Assembly: GCF_024139115.2 (NCBI RefSeq)
Contig: NW_026942613.1
Location: forward strand, 62,001-126,000
Origin: Armigeres subalbatus
Taxonomy: Eukaryota; Arthropoda; Insecta; Diptera; Culicidae
DNA length: 64,000 nt
Direction: 5' to 3'
Shown here: positions 11,396-21,756 of the stretch, in pieces
How positions within the stretch are numbered: position 1 is the first letter of the stretch
Layout of the letters: each line of letters begins with the position of its first letter
Notes under the pieces: generated by a model
What the model saw: the letters and a program-made list of their open reading frames with translations, nothing else
Databases searched by the model: none
Told to the model about the DNA's origin: nothing
Program-made: the position numbers and the translations under genes

Positions 11396-13400
11396 CAGGC
11401 CTGGTAGCGGGTCACTTTTTAGTGACTTGGTCACTTTTTTCGGGCAAGTCACTAAAAAGTCTCTTTTTTCGACCTCAAGTCACTAAAGTCACTTTTTCTC
11501 GCGAGTCACTATTTTCAACTATTTTGAAACTATTGACTATTTTTGAATGAAGCTCTATGTATAAGTCTGATGATGCTTTGTTCATGGAGGAATTGAAATT
11601 ACGGATCTTGGAAAAATTATCGCTCTGAAACTTCGCCAGCCATATTACTCGCTGCTCTTATTGGCATTTCACCAGTAGCTAATTGACCGTTCCCGTCAAA
11701 ATTTTTAACTTGCACAATCGATTTTTTATTTTATTTAAAGTTAAAATATTTAGAAAGTGTTGTTTTTCAAGATTGGGTTAACATTCGCCCGATTTGGAAC
11801 GAACAGCGGGTGAATTTTTCAGACCGGTTCACATGTGCAGCATTTTTTCAATTTTTGTTTTGGATTTTTAAAATAGAAGCTTGAGAGAGAGAGTTGAAAG
11901 AGAGAGAAAGTTTACCTTAAATAAGCCAAAGAATCGATTGAGACAATAAAATGAGATGCAATTTTTGACGGGAAAGGATATAGATATTATATAAAGGGGA
12001 TAAAGATTCCCCATTTTTTAAGATTGCATGCGGGATACATCGAAAATGAGAAAAGTGGATCAAGTCTGCCCAGTCTCCCCTATCAATTGCACTATTAGCG
12101 GTTCAGATTGATCTTTTCAATTTTAGATATTCTTTCTTGTGCTTCAGGAAACCGAATAGTTGATGAAAGGCTTGTTATTTAGTGCATACCTAAAACAAAC
12201 ATGCTCACCATTTTTTTTTTTCAAACAGAAAATTCTTTGATCACAAACCTCGTGCTTAGAATCATAGGGGCGTAACTGCATTTATCCATTGCACTTCGTC
12301 GATATTTTCTTTTTATCATTGTAGCGAATTGCGGTAGTTTGCTGGAGATTTAATGGTTTGGTGTGATGAAGGATGATTGTATCTTGCACAGACGCAACAA
12401 TCACGGTTGTAACTTTTGAGTTATTAACGAAGTTATGATTCTCAGCGCGTGATATTTTGGTAAAATAAAAATATTTATTTTCAAATCGAAATATTGATAG
12501 TTTCTTGATAGCATCTATGATTGTCCTGCATTCGAATTGAAAGGCGATACTTTAAATACGTAAGGGATACTCAAAGTAATTTTGCTGTAAGAACATGGGA
12601 AAATAAAAGCCGTTTTTCCCTCCCAACATCCACTTCGATCCATATTTTGGATTTTTTTAAAATATATTGTGATGATAATTTATACATTTGAAATAGCATA
12701 AATGTGAAAAATTGTTCAATCCGTTCAATCCCAGTTTCGTTGTAACTGAATTTTCATTACATTCAAAGTTAATTGCCTATATGCCGGGTATTAAGCCACC
12801 CGGAGTGGAAATTAATTTTCTGAATCTGAATTTTCATATTTTTTTTTTCGTTTTCTACCAAAACGATCCTTTCGCACTGAAAAATCCAAAAATTTCTTAA
12901 ACCTATAGCAAATCTACATCTTTCTTAAGTAGGTGTTCAGCTAATCCAGTGATTGTAATTTTCACTCATTCTCACGAGAAGAAAATGTTCATTCACGCAG
13001 ATTTTTGCCTAGAAATCATTTTTCGGGGAAGAAAAACAGGTCTTATGAGTGATAAATAACCATGTTTCGCTCACTTCCATTGGCGCAAACGTTTGATTTG
13101 CTCGCAGGACTACTCATAGTTTTTAGTAGTCCTTCTTTTGACTGATATTTAGTAAAATATCCTTGACATAAAAAGAGATGGCAAAAGTTAGCGTATACGA
13201 TTTTCGTTTCTTTTCTGAGTTCGTTATGAGGAAGTGGTGAATGAAAGATGGTTTCCGCCAAAAATTACGAAAAAAAATTCTCCCAAGACCCAGAAACGCT
13301 TAATTTCGTCTCATCGGAATTGCGACTGAAACTGAAAGTCACTATTTGGTCACTTTTTCTGCAACTGAAAGTCACTATTTGGTCCCTTTTTTCGTCAGCT

Positions 13401-14937
13401 TTGGTCACTAAAGTGAAGCTGAAGAACAACAAAGCCCCTGGGGTTGACCAACTACCAGGAGAGCTATTTAAACACGGTGGTGAGGCACTGGCTAGAGCGC
13501 TGCACTGGGCCATTACCAAGATTTGGGAGGAGGAAGTTTTGCCGCAGGAGTGGATGGAAGGTGTCGTCTACAAAAAGGGCGATAAGCTGGATTGTAGCAA
13601 CTACCGCGCAATCACATTGCTGAACGCCGCCTACAAGGTACTCTCCCAAATTTTATGCCGTCGACTAGCACCAACTGCAAGGGAGTTCGTGGGGCAGTAC
13701 CAGGCGGGTTTTATGGGCGAACGCTCCACCACAGACCAGGTGTTCGCCATTCGCCAAGTACTGCAGAAATGTTGCGAATACAACGTGTCCACACATCATC
13801 TATTCATCGACTTCAAAGCCGCATATGATACAATCGATCGGGACCAGCTATGGCAGCTAATGCACGAACACGGTTTTCCGGATAAACTGACACGATTGAT
13901 CAAAGCGACGATGGATCGGGTGATGTGCGTAGTTCGAGTTTCAGGGGCATTCTCGAGTCCCTTCGAAACCCGCAGAGGGTTACGGCAAGGTGATGGTCTT
14001 TCGTGTTTGCTATTCAACTTCGCTTTGGAAGGGGTAATACGAAGAGCAGGGATTAACACGAGTGGTACAATTTTCAATAAGTCCGTCCAGCTATTTGGTT
14101 TCGCCGACGACATAGATATTATGGCACGTAACTTTGAGAAGATGGAGGAAGCCTACATCAGACTGAAGAGGGAAGCTAAGCGGATCGGACTAGTCATCAA
14201 CACGTCGAAGACGAAGTACATGATAGACAGAGGTTCAAGAGAAGACAATGTGAGCCACCCACCGCGAGTTTGCATCGGTGGTGACGAAATCGAGGTGGTA
14301 GAAGAATTTGTGTACTTGGGCTCACTGGTGACTGCCGAAAATGACACCAGCAGAGAAATTCGGAGACGCATAGTGGCTGGAAATCGTACGTACTTTGGAC
14401 TCCGCAAGACGCTCCGATCGAATAGAGTTCGCCGCCGTACCAAACTGACAATCTACAAAACGCTAATTAGACCGGTAGTCCTCTACGGACACGAGACCTG
14501 GACGATGCTCGTGGAGGACCAACGCGCACTTGGAGTTTTCGAAAGGAAAGTGCTGCGTACCATCTATGGTGGGGTGCAGATGGCGGACGGTACGTGGAGG
14601 AGGCGAATGAACCACGAATTGCATCAGCTGTTGGGAGAACCATCCATCGTTCACACCGCGAAAATCGGACGACTGCGATGGGCCGGGCACGTAGCCAGAA
14701 TGTCGGACAGAAACCCGGTGAAAATGGTTCTCGACAACGATCCGACGGGCACAAGAAGGCGAGGTGCGCAGCGGGCAAGGTGGATCGATCAGGTGGAAGA
14801 TGACTTGCGGACCCTCCGTAGACTGCGTGGTTGGCGACGTGTAGCCATGGACCGAGCCGAATGGAGAAGACTCTTATATACCGCACAGGCCACTTCGGCC
14901 TTAGTCTGAATAAATAATAATAATTGGTCACTAAAGT
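13401..14937 (+). mobile_element. Second RTE family, 5'-truncated, nested inside the TIR transposon
   Basis: The element body is 13415-14923. The 14-bp target duplication TTGGTCACTAAAGT occurs at 13401-13414 and 14924-14937. The 3' tail is a TAA-type simple repeat. The duplicated target is one of the transposon's own GTCACT subterminal repeats. The protein resembles the 6-kb RTE but is clearly another family (FADDIDI rather than FADDMDI, different C-terminus). Confidence 0.92.
13415..14909 (+). pseudogene. RTE reverse transcriptase (family B), intact from the truncation on
   Basis: About 498 residues are open from the truncation point to a TGA at 14907-14909. Motifs in order: KAPGVDQLP, the RT fingers/palm block YRAITLLNAAYKVLSQ, FIDFKAAYDT, RRGLRQGDGLS, the catalytic FADDIDI (about 14101-14121), then the RTE C-terminal block RLRWAGHVARM. 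The frame opens further upstream into transposon DNA, so no native start is present. The endonuclease is missing, so the copy cannot move on its own. Confidence 0.9.
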
Positions 14938-14979
14938 TACTATTTTGAGCGGCAATGGTCGCTACCAGCCCTGACATAC

Positions 14980-15963
14980 TGGATACGTGCAAAACGAAAT
15001 TACCGCTCTTGGATAGAGTGGTGGGTACTTTACTGTAAACCAAAACTGACTTCCTTTTTGAAATGGAAGTCATCCATTACTCATCGTAACTTCAGTGACG
15101 CAATGGAACTATATCGTGGCTTACTAAAGAGAGCATATGACAACTATCTACACCTCGGTCGAGACCAACGACTCTCTGAACTTTATGCCAGCCAGATCCA
15201 TTGCTGAAAACACTCTTGCAAATGAAAATCTCATGCAAGCGATAACGCAAGACGAAGTTCTCGCTGCAATCAAGGGTAGTTGCTCAAAAAAGTCCCCTGG
15301 TACGGACGGCCTACCAAAAGAGTTCTTTCTAAAAACGTGGGAGATCATTCGCTTTGAATTCACGAATGTGATCAATGATGCTCTTCAAGGAAACGCTATG
15401 AAACAATTTTTTGACGGAATCATAATTCTTGTAAAGAAGAAAGGAAGGGACAAAAGCGCGAAAGGATATCGTCCAATATCGCTATTGAACTACGACTATA
15501 AAGTTCTTGCAAGGGTACTCAAGCAGAGAATGCAGAGTTTACTTCCTTTGGTGCTCTCAGAACACCAGAAGTGTTCCAATGGAAAAAGGAATATTTTCGA
15601 AGCTACTTGTCGCATTTCTGACAAAATTGCACATCTAAAATACCATCGGCGAAACTCCCTTCTAGTATCTTTCGACCTCGACCATGCGTTCGATAGAGTG
15701 GACTACCGATTCCTCAAGCAGACAATGATACGAATGAACTTCAATCCACAGTTTGTAAACCTTCTCGATTCGATTTGGAGCCAATCATTTTCAAAGATAC
15801 TAGCTCTGTTAGACAGTGTGACCCACTGTCTATGCACTTATTTGTGATATATCTTCAACCGTTACTAGATACTTTTGAAAGGCTTTTCCCACGCACTATA
15901 TTTAATGCATATGCTGACGATATCTCTATGTTTTCGACAATGAAACCAGTCTCACGCAAGTAG
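14980..15963 (+). pseudogene. LINE linker and reverse transcriptase (L1/Tx1-like)
   Basis: The LINE frame resumes at 14980, runs to a stop near 15200, shifts, and continues from 15137 as the RT domain: SPGTDGLPKEF, GYRPISLLNYDYKVLA, then SFDLDHAFDRVDY. A further shift near 15770 leads to the DPLSMHLFV block and the catalytic YADD (in FNAYADDISMF, about 15904-15936). The order and spacing fit L1/Tx1 RTs. It is disabled by these shifts. Confidence 0.82.
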
Positions 15964-16028
15964 TCGCAATATTCAATGACTTTGGATCAACTTCAGGTGC
16001 AATATTAAATAAACAGAAAACAGTTGCT

Positions 16029-17087
16029 GTGATGATAGGCAACATCAACCTAACAGCAGAGACGGAGTGGCTGCGCATCGAAAACATAGTCCACATTCTT
16101 GGAGTTCGTTATGGAGACAACATCAAGCAAGCACATAAGCAAAACTGGGAAGCTGTATTGAATGGGTTACGAACTCGATTGTGGTTTCATCATCCGAGGA
16201 AACTAAATTTGTTTCAAAAAACTATTCTTCTAAACAACTATGTAAATTCGAAACTTTGGTACATGGCTTCAAACATACCACTAACTAAAGGATTTGCGAC
16301 CAAAATTAGGACTGAAATAGGAAAATTTGCTTGGCATGGCCAAAGACTACAACGTGTAGCATTTTCCAATATAACTTTACCAAAAAATCGTGGAGGTCTA
16401 AACTTGCATTGCCCAGAAACAAAATCAAAGGCTCTTTTGCTTAACCGATTAATAAGCCTAAATCAGCAACTTCCGTTTCAAAGCAGCATCATGAAGAACC
16501 ACAATACTCCCATACCAGCCATGTTAAGTCACATAATCCTATTGAGGTCAGAACTACGTAATCTTCCGGATCAATTGAAGAACACTCCAACATCTGCTGG
16601 AATCTATCAACACTTTTTGACCCTCAAGCCGGATCCAGGTTTTGTTTCAGCAGAACATCGTGAATGGAAATCGGTATTTAAACACCTCCACAGCAAATGC
16701 TTAACTTCATCTCAACGATCAGCGTGGTATATGATAATGCATAAGAAAATCAAGCATCGAGAGTTACTGTTTAAACGAGGCGTCGTAGATGATCTATTCT
16801 GCGAGGCTTGTCCAGGAGAACCAGAAACTATGGTACACAAACTTTTCCGATGCGAACTTGTCAGGAATATCTGGAGCTATCAACGGAGGCAAATTATAGG
16901 ACAAGAGGCTGCTTTACAAAGACTTGAACCAGAAGATTTTGTGTATCCTAATTTTAGAACCTTAAGGCGCACTTCTCAAACATTTATAATTGAAGCACTA
17001 GGGAAATACTTCAGTTATGTAACAGAAACACATCCAGAAAATTTAGGGTTAGAAAATTTTATATTTTACCTCAATGTGAATCAATAA
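16029..17087 (+). pseudogene. LINE C-terminal region with Cys/His knuckle
   Basis: An open frame of 352 codons follows the RT, separated from it by a frameshift. It contains a Cys-X2-Cys-X7-His-X4-Cys group (CEAC...H...C) near residues 258-276, like the C-terminal zinc knuckle of L1/Tx1-type LINE proteins. Stop at 17085-17087, AATAAA about 12 bp downstream. Confidence 0.75.
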
Positions 17088-17251
17088 CTTAACGATAGAA
17101 TAAAAGTTTTGCAAAAAATCTATACGTAAGGCATTATGTTGCTGTGTACCGTACTCAAAGTTTTACGCAAAGTGTTCCTTGCCCGCATCAGGAGAATATC
17201 CCTACGATTCTCTGGCGGCAGCATGCTGGATTCTGTGCTGAACGATCATAT

Positions 17252-17975
17252 ATGTGGGTTAGGGTGGCTCAAATTAGTATGGGAAAAACTTTTTTGAATT
17301 TTTCTGATGGGCCTCCCTCTTATTCGATTCTATTTGATGCCTTGATGCTCTGGACAGAATTTCAGCCAAATCGGCCAACGTTTGGGCGGTGCTAAACTCG
17401 TTGGAAGTTTATATGCAAAAATATATGCAGAAACATCCAAAAACAGTAAATTGCTGCTGGACTACACAACTTACGATGAAGAACTATGATACTCATTCAG
17501 ATCTTGGAGAATTTAATACAGAATGTTATGCAGAAAACCGCGAGTAGATTAGAGTTTACCCGGCCAAGTTATTAGCATTTCTCTGAAGTGGGTTTTGAGC
17601 AAATTTCGTTTCTTTTACCTTTGAAAAGAAATAAATTCACCCCTACAACACTCCAGTAAAATGCTAATATCTTTGCGTAATAAACTCAAATCTTCTCGCG
17701 GTTTTCAGCATAGCATTCTGTATTTAATTCTACAAGAACTGAATGAGTATCATGGTTCTTGATCGTAAATTGTACCGTCCAACTGCAAATCACTGTTTTT
17801 GGATGTTTCTGCATACATTTTTCCATATAAACTTCCTTCGAGTTTAGCACCGCTCAAACGTTGACCGATTTGGCTGAAATTTTGTCCAGAGCATCAGGGC
17901 ATCAAATAGAACCGAATAAGAGGGCGGCCCATCAAAAAATTTGAAAAAGTGTTTTTGAGCCACCCTAATGTGGGT
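17252..17975. mobile_element. 708-bp inverted-repeat element with 8-bp TSD
   Basis: The element body is 17260-17967. Both ends are TAGGGTGGCTCAAA. The two halves are diverged inverted copies of each other over about 340 bp, meeting near 17614. The exact 8-bp duplication ATGTGGGT lies at 17252-17259 and 17968-17975. It is inserted into a GTGGGTTAATCTGGG repeat also found at 18.56, 58.42 and 62.80 kb. No coding capacity. The 8-bp duplication suggests a hAT- or P-like source. Confidence 0.85.
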
Positions 17976-18800
17976 TAATCTGGGTTTTGAATGGGTGCAA
18001 TTGACCGCGCCTAGTCGTTGCTCTTCTAGGCAGCTTTTCAGAGTGCCTCAGATGCAAAGTAAGCTCAATGTTTGTTTATTTTAATGGTGCCAAATAAAAT
18101 GCAATGATGTAAATTAGACCTCTTCATGTTTTCTAAAAGTATCAAAAATTCAACCGGTCAGCCCAGAATCACAATCCTTACGCTAAAATAAGCCTTTTGT
18201 GAAATTTTCAGCTAATTCGGATAAAATTTCGATGTGGCTCAAGTCGATTTAGTGTTTTTCAGCTATTTTCAATCTAGAAAAAATCTAACGGGAGAAGGAA
18301 ACGTCAAAAATCATCGCAACCTCTAAACGGAAGCTTTTGGTGTACTCTAAAAGTCTTGTGAATATTGCGATTCGTTCCGTTTGCGTTTTGACCATGTAAA
18401 AGTGATTTTCAAGTATTTAAGTACATAAAAACACTGTTTCCCCTAAAACATTCAAAATGATCAAAACATGTGATCTATACCCCTAAAGAGCTTTTTTAGC
18501 CTTTCTTATGTGATATTTTCAATATACTTTATAAAGCACGAGAAAGGCATCATAGCTGCTAGGTGGGTTAATCTGGGTTTTTAGATAAGGAAACATTTGA
18601 TGAAACAGACATAGTTATATTTTTGGCCGCTTCTTACTACAATGACATAGGAGGAAAAGAAAGTGTTTTCGATAGCGTGAGAGTGGGCGTGAAAGCTGGT
18701 TTTGTATGCTCCAATATAAGATGCGTGGAGGGTCGCTTATACCCGTCATAGTCATGCAATCGTCAAGTATTTGCAATCGTCAAACCATTCTTCCAAGTGA
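17976..18800. repeat. Repeat-derived stretch containing a GTGGGTTAATCTGGG terminus
   Basis: No gene is visible. At 18536-18583 the block GAGAAAGGCAT...GGTGGGTTAATCTGGG is the reverse complement of blocks at 58418-58472 and 62794-62850. It marks the end of a dispersed mosquito repeat. The rest is AT-rich, unique-looking sequence. Confidence 0.55.
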
Positions 18801-19911
18801 TTTTTACTCACTTTTACTCACAAAAAAGACATTGATACGGAAACCTTGGATTCGCTCAAATTTGAACGAAAACCGCTGTGGGATCAAAGATTGAAGGTGT
18901 ATCGGAATAAAGTGATTGCGGAGATGCTCTGGCGGCAGGTTTCTACGGAATTTGGTGACGTGATGAGCTATACTGCCGCTAACCGCAAGTCGAGCACATG
19001 GACGCCATATACAAATGTGCTCGACTTGCGGTTAGCGGCAGTATAACGGTTCAACAGTTTTTGGCGGAGGAATTAAAAAAGAAGTCATTACAGAACCAGT
19101 TCTTGAATATAAAATGCGAAATATCCCGGCAGGGTGATCAGGCGATGAAGCATCGCTGGGCTACAAGACGTACACGACTTGGCCGCATTTCGAATCAAAG
19201 CTTTTTTTAAAGAACCACATACAGCTACGAAAATCTGGTGGAATTTTTTAGCTCAATGGTTACGAGGATCCCAGGAACGGGAGTGCATAGCAGAAAATCA
19301 AAATGAGTACGTTGAGATTTCGGATACATCAGAAATCGACTATGAAAATGATATAAGACCACAGCGCCAAGTCTGCAAGAAAAGCGCACAGCAGCAATTG
19401 ATCAACATCGAGAAAAAGAAATTGAAGCTTCTGGAACAAAAGTATCTAAAGGTGTGCCAGGCGAGAATGAGGATGAAGCATTCTTTAAAAGCTTACTGCT
19501 CCATCTTCAGAAACAGCAGGCGGAAAAAACTGGAGTCTCGCATGCAGAAGGTTTGAAATTTGGGTTATAAATTTATTTTACCGAAATAATAGATTTCCAG
19601 ATGATCCGAGCCAGAGCCGAGATGTCTTCAGAGCTTCAAGCTCTGTGGATAACGATACGATCCAGCACTCTATGCTAATTCGACGGTCGAATAACTCTCT
19701 CGATACTCCGCTTCCTTCTAGTGGCCCACCATATCATGAATCCCCAAACAATCAGAATCAAATTGATATTGTGCAAAACGAATACCAAATAGAATTGGTT
19801 GATATTGCTGCTAAACGCCCCACAATCATTACTTCTAGCAGACAAGACTATACGATCATCACTTCTCAGATTTCGAAACTATCTGTACGTCGAGTCCTTC
19901 TTGGTCAGTGA
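18800..19911 (+). pseudogene. MADF-BESS protein gene, broken by a hairpin insertion
   Basis: From about 18810 the frame reads a MADF (Myb/SANT-like) N-terminus: LKFERKPLWDQRLKVYRNK, then LWRQVSTEFGD. It is cut at 18969 by a 77-bp hairpin. After the hairpin the MADF continues in another frame (FLAEELKKK, NIKCEISRQ). Further downstream a DEAFFKSLLLHL segment near 19475-19510 matches a BESS motif, again in a shifted frame. A possible intron is 19553-19592 (GTTTGA...AATAG), with open frame continuing to about 19911. MADF-BESS proteins are DNA-binding factors, and Harbinger transposons encode related Myb-like partners; either origin is possible. It cannot make an intact protein as read. Confidence 0.6.
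18969..19045. mobile_element. Perfect 31-bp-arm hairpin inserted in the MADF domain
   Basis: The left arm 18969-18999 begins TATACTGCCGCTAACC. The right arm 19015-19045 is its exact complement. The loop is 15 nt. The ends are TA, so the insert may be a 73-bp element duplicated at TA. It falls inside an otherwise recognisable MADF coding block and explains the frame break there. Confidence 0.85.
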
Positions 19912-20892
19912 TGACATTGTACAAAATACACATTGCCTTTGCAATGTCGTCGACAAACTCTGCTGTAGTTTCAATTGACTTCATCAATGATTTAGGACAG
20001 AGGTTCCCAAACTTCTGGATATGCAACCCACCTAGCAGAATCTTATATTGCTTGCGACCCACCAGGTACCAAATGCATTGATTTTGTGAAATTAGTTAAA
20101 ATAGAGTTCGCGTTTGATGGATAAATCATAATACATTGCTTTTTATCCCATCATTGTATTTGTCAAAATTTCGTCAACTTTTTGGATTGGATTTGAATTT
20201 GATTTGGGTTGGATTTGGATTGGATTTGAATTGGATTTCGATTTGATTAGGATTGGATTTGGATTGGATATGAATTAGATTTGGATTGAATTTGAATTAG
20301 ATTTGGATTTGATTAAGATTGGATTCGAATTGGATTTCGATTTGATTAGGATTGGATATGAATTAGATTTGGATTGAATTTGAATTAGATTTGGATTTGA
20401 TTGAGATTGGATTCGAATTGGATTTCGATTTGATTAGGATTGGATATGAATTAGATTTGGATTGGATTTGAATTAGATTTGGATTTGATTGAGATTGGAT
20501 TCGAATTGGATTTCGATTTGATTAGGATTGGATTCGAATTGGATTAGGATTGGTTTTGGATCGATGTCAGGGTTTAGATTTGGATTGTATAGGACTTCTT
20601 TCTACTTGCTCAAATGTCGTATAACAAAAAAAAGGCCGTTGACATCGTCAGGTTTGTTGTTTTTTAATCATCCAATCATTACTTTAGATCATAATTCAAA
20701 ATATGGAATAGATTTGTGGGACAAAATAGTAACAAAATTATGAATAAGGATGACCCACCACTGAACAGCCCACAGTTTGAGAACATCTGATTTAGGACAT
20801 GGCCGCAGCAAATTTCTTAGCAAAGGGTATGCCTTAGCCCCTACAAATACATGCGGCATTTTTGTTGGAGGAGGTTAAGTCGGCTAGTTGAG
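19912..20892. repeat. GATTTGAATTGGATTTGG minisatellite and flanks
   Basis: From about 20170 to 20570 the sequence is a diverged tandem repeat of ATTGGATTTG-like units. It has a longer period of about 90 bp, marked by GGATTTCGATTTGATTAGG recurring near 20235, 20330, 20415 and 20505. The bases on either side (19912-20170, 20570-20892) show no gene. Confidence 0.7.
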
Positions 20893-21440
20893 TAGGGTAA
20901 AGTGACCAATAGTGGACCCTTAACCAATAGTGGACCCTCCAGCCATTTTTGCATTATTACTGCACAATGTCAACATTTCGCTATAAAATTCTATCGGGAG
21001 AACCTACCTTACAATCCTATGATTTGATTACATGCGTTGGAAATGCTATGGAAAGTCAAATTAGATGATTTTTTACAATTCTATAAAAAATAAACACGAG
21101 AGTGTCCACTATAGGAATATTTTCGGGGGTCCATAATAGGGAAGAAGAACGTCCCGAAACGGGACATGAAAATCAAATGAAGTGTCGACTATAGGGAAGC
21201 AATTTCCTATTATGGACCCCCAGGGGGTCTACTATAGGGCGAATTCAGTTAGACTTTAAAATGTTAATTTCAACGATTAACGTCGTGTATTTGGGTGTTT
21301 TATGTATGTATCGTGAAGAGGGGATGCAGAGCTTGTTGTTAGATATCAAGCAGAGTTAATATTTTGAAAATTTCTAAGCCGTATGACAGGAAGAGCAAAA
21401 TTCCGCTACTAGGGGGTCCACTATTGGGCATTTTACCCTA
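20893..21440. mobile_element. MITE with TAGGGTAAA termini
   Basis: The ends are inverted: TAGGGTAAAGTGACCAATAG at 20893, and its diverged complement (CTATTGGGCATTTTACCCTA) ending at 21440. Inside, CCACTATAGG/CCAATAGTGGACCC motifs recur five or more times in both orientations. A TA duplication is possible but the ends themselves read TA. No ORF. Confidence 0.75.
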
Positions 21441-21578
21441 ACATGAAGAATATTTAGTTTTCCGTCATTCATCATGTAACCGTAAAATGGTTCCAATTTA
21501 AATATCACCTAAATTGAGAAAAAATACTTGACTATCGATTTTCATTGCCGTGTTATCTGCTGCATTTCACTTGACTGC

Positions 21579-21732
21579 TACTCTGCCCATGATCGCATAT
21601 TTGTAACATTTGCATTTTGGTTGATTTTGTAAATCGTTTGTGAATCCTTCCCACAAACTCAATAATTTCACAGACTTTTTACAAAATGAAGAAAAATGCG
21701 AGTGTTACAAATATGTAATCATGGGCAGTACT
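21579..21732. mobile_element. 146-bp MITE with 4-bp TSD
   Basis: The element body is 21583-21728. Both ends read CTGCCCATGATNNCATATTT, with arms of about 35 bp. TACT lies on each side (21579-21582 and 21729-21732). Confidence 0.75.
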
Positions 21733-21756
21733 GGTGTCCACGCGTCTTTCTATGAC

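Larger units (their letters stand above)
11396..14973. mobile_element. TIR DNA transposon nested in the LINE
   Basis: The ends are inverted: CAGGCCTGGTAGCG at 11396 and the complement of CAGGGCTGGTAGCG ending at 14973. The hexanucleotide ACATAC flanks it on both sides (11390-11395 and 14974-14979). Removing the element restores the LINE frame. Subterminal GTCACT/AGTGAC repeats are dense at both ends, as in many hAT elements. The CAG start also fits hAT, but the clean duplication is 6 bp rather than 8 bp, so the superfamily is uncertain. Without the nested RTE it is about 2.05 kb and I see no transposase. Confidence 0.85.
10560..17130 (+). mobile_element. L1/Tx1-like LINE, interrupted and decayed
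   Basis: An APE endonuclease region (10.6-11.4 kb), then after a nested insertion RT (15.1-15.96 kb), then a long C-terminal region with a Cys/His knuckle (16.0-17.09 kb), in that order on one strand. An AATAAA signal lies at about 17099. The reading frame continues exactly across the insertion when 11396-14979 is removed. There are a nonsense codon at 10709-10711 and at least two frameshifts (near 15190 and 15770, with another at about 15960). I did not find a confident 5' end or target duplication. Confidence 0.8.

Noticed and set aside
14467..14955. Open frames antisense to the RTE elements (also at 6277-7381, 47760-48074 and 48518-49738)
   Set aside because: They mirror conserved coding sequence on the other strand and have no domains of their own.
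18969..19045. A microRNA precursor
   Set aside because: The arms are perfectly complementary and the insert has TA ends, which fits a small palindromic element better than an imperfect miRNA hairpin; no small-RNA data are available.
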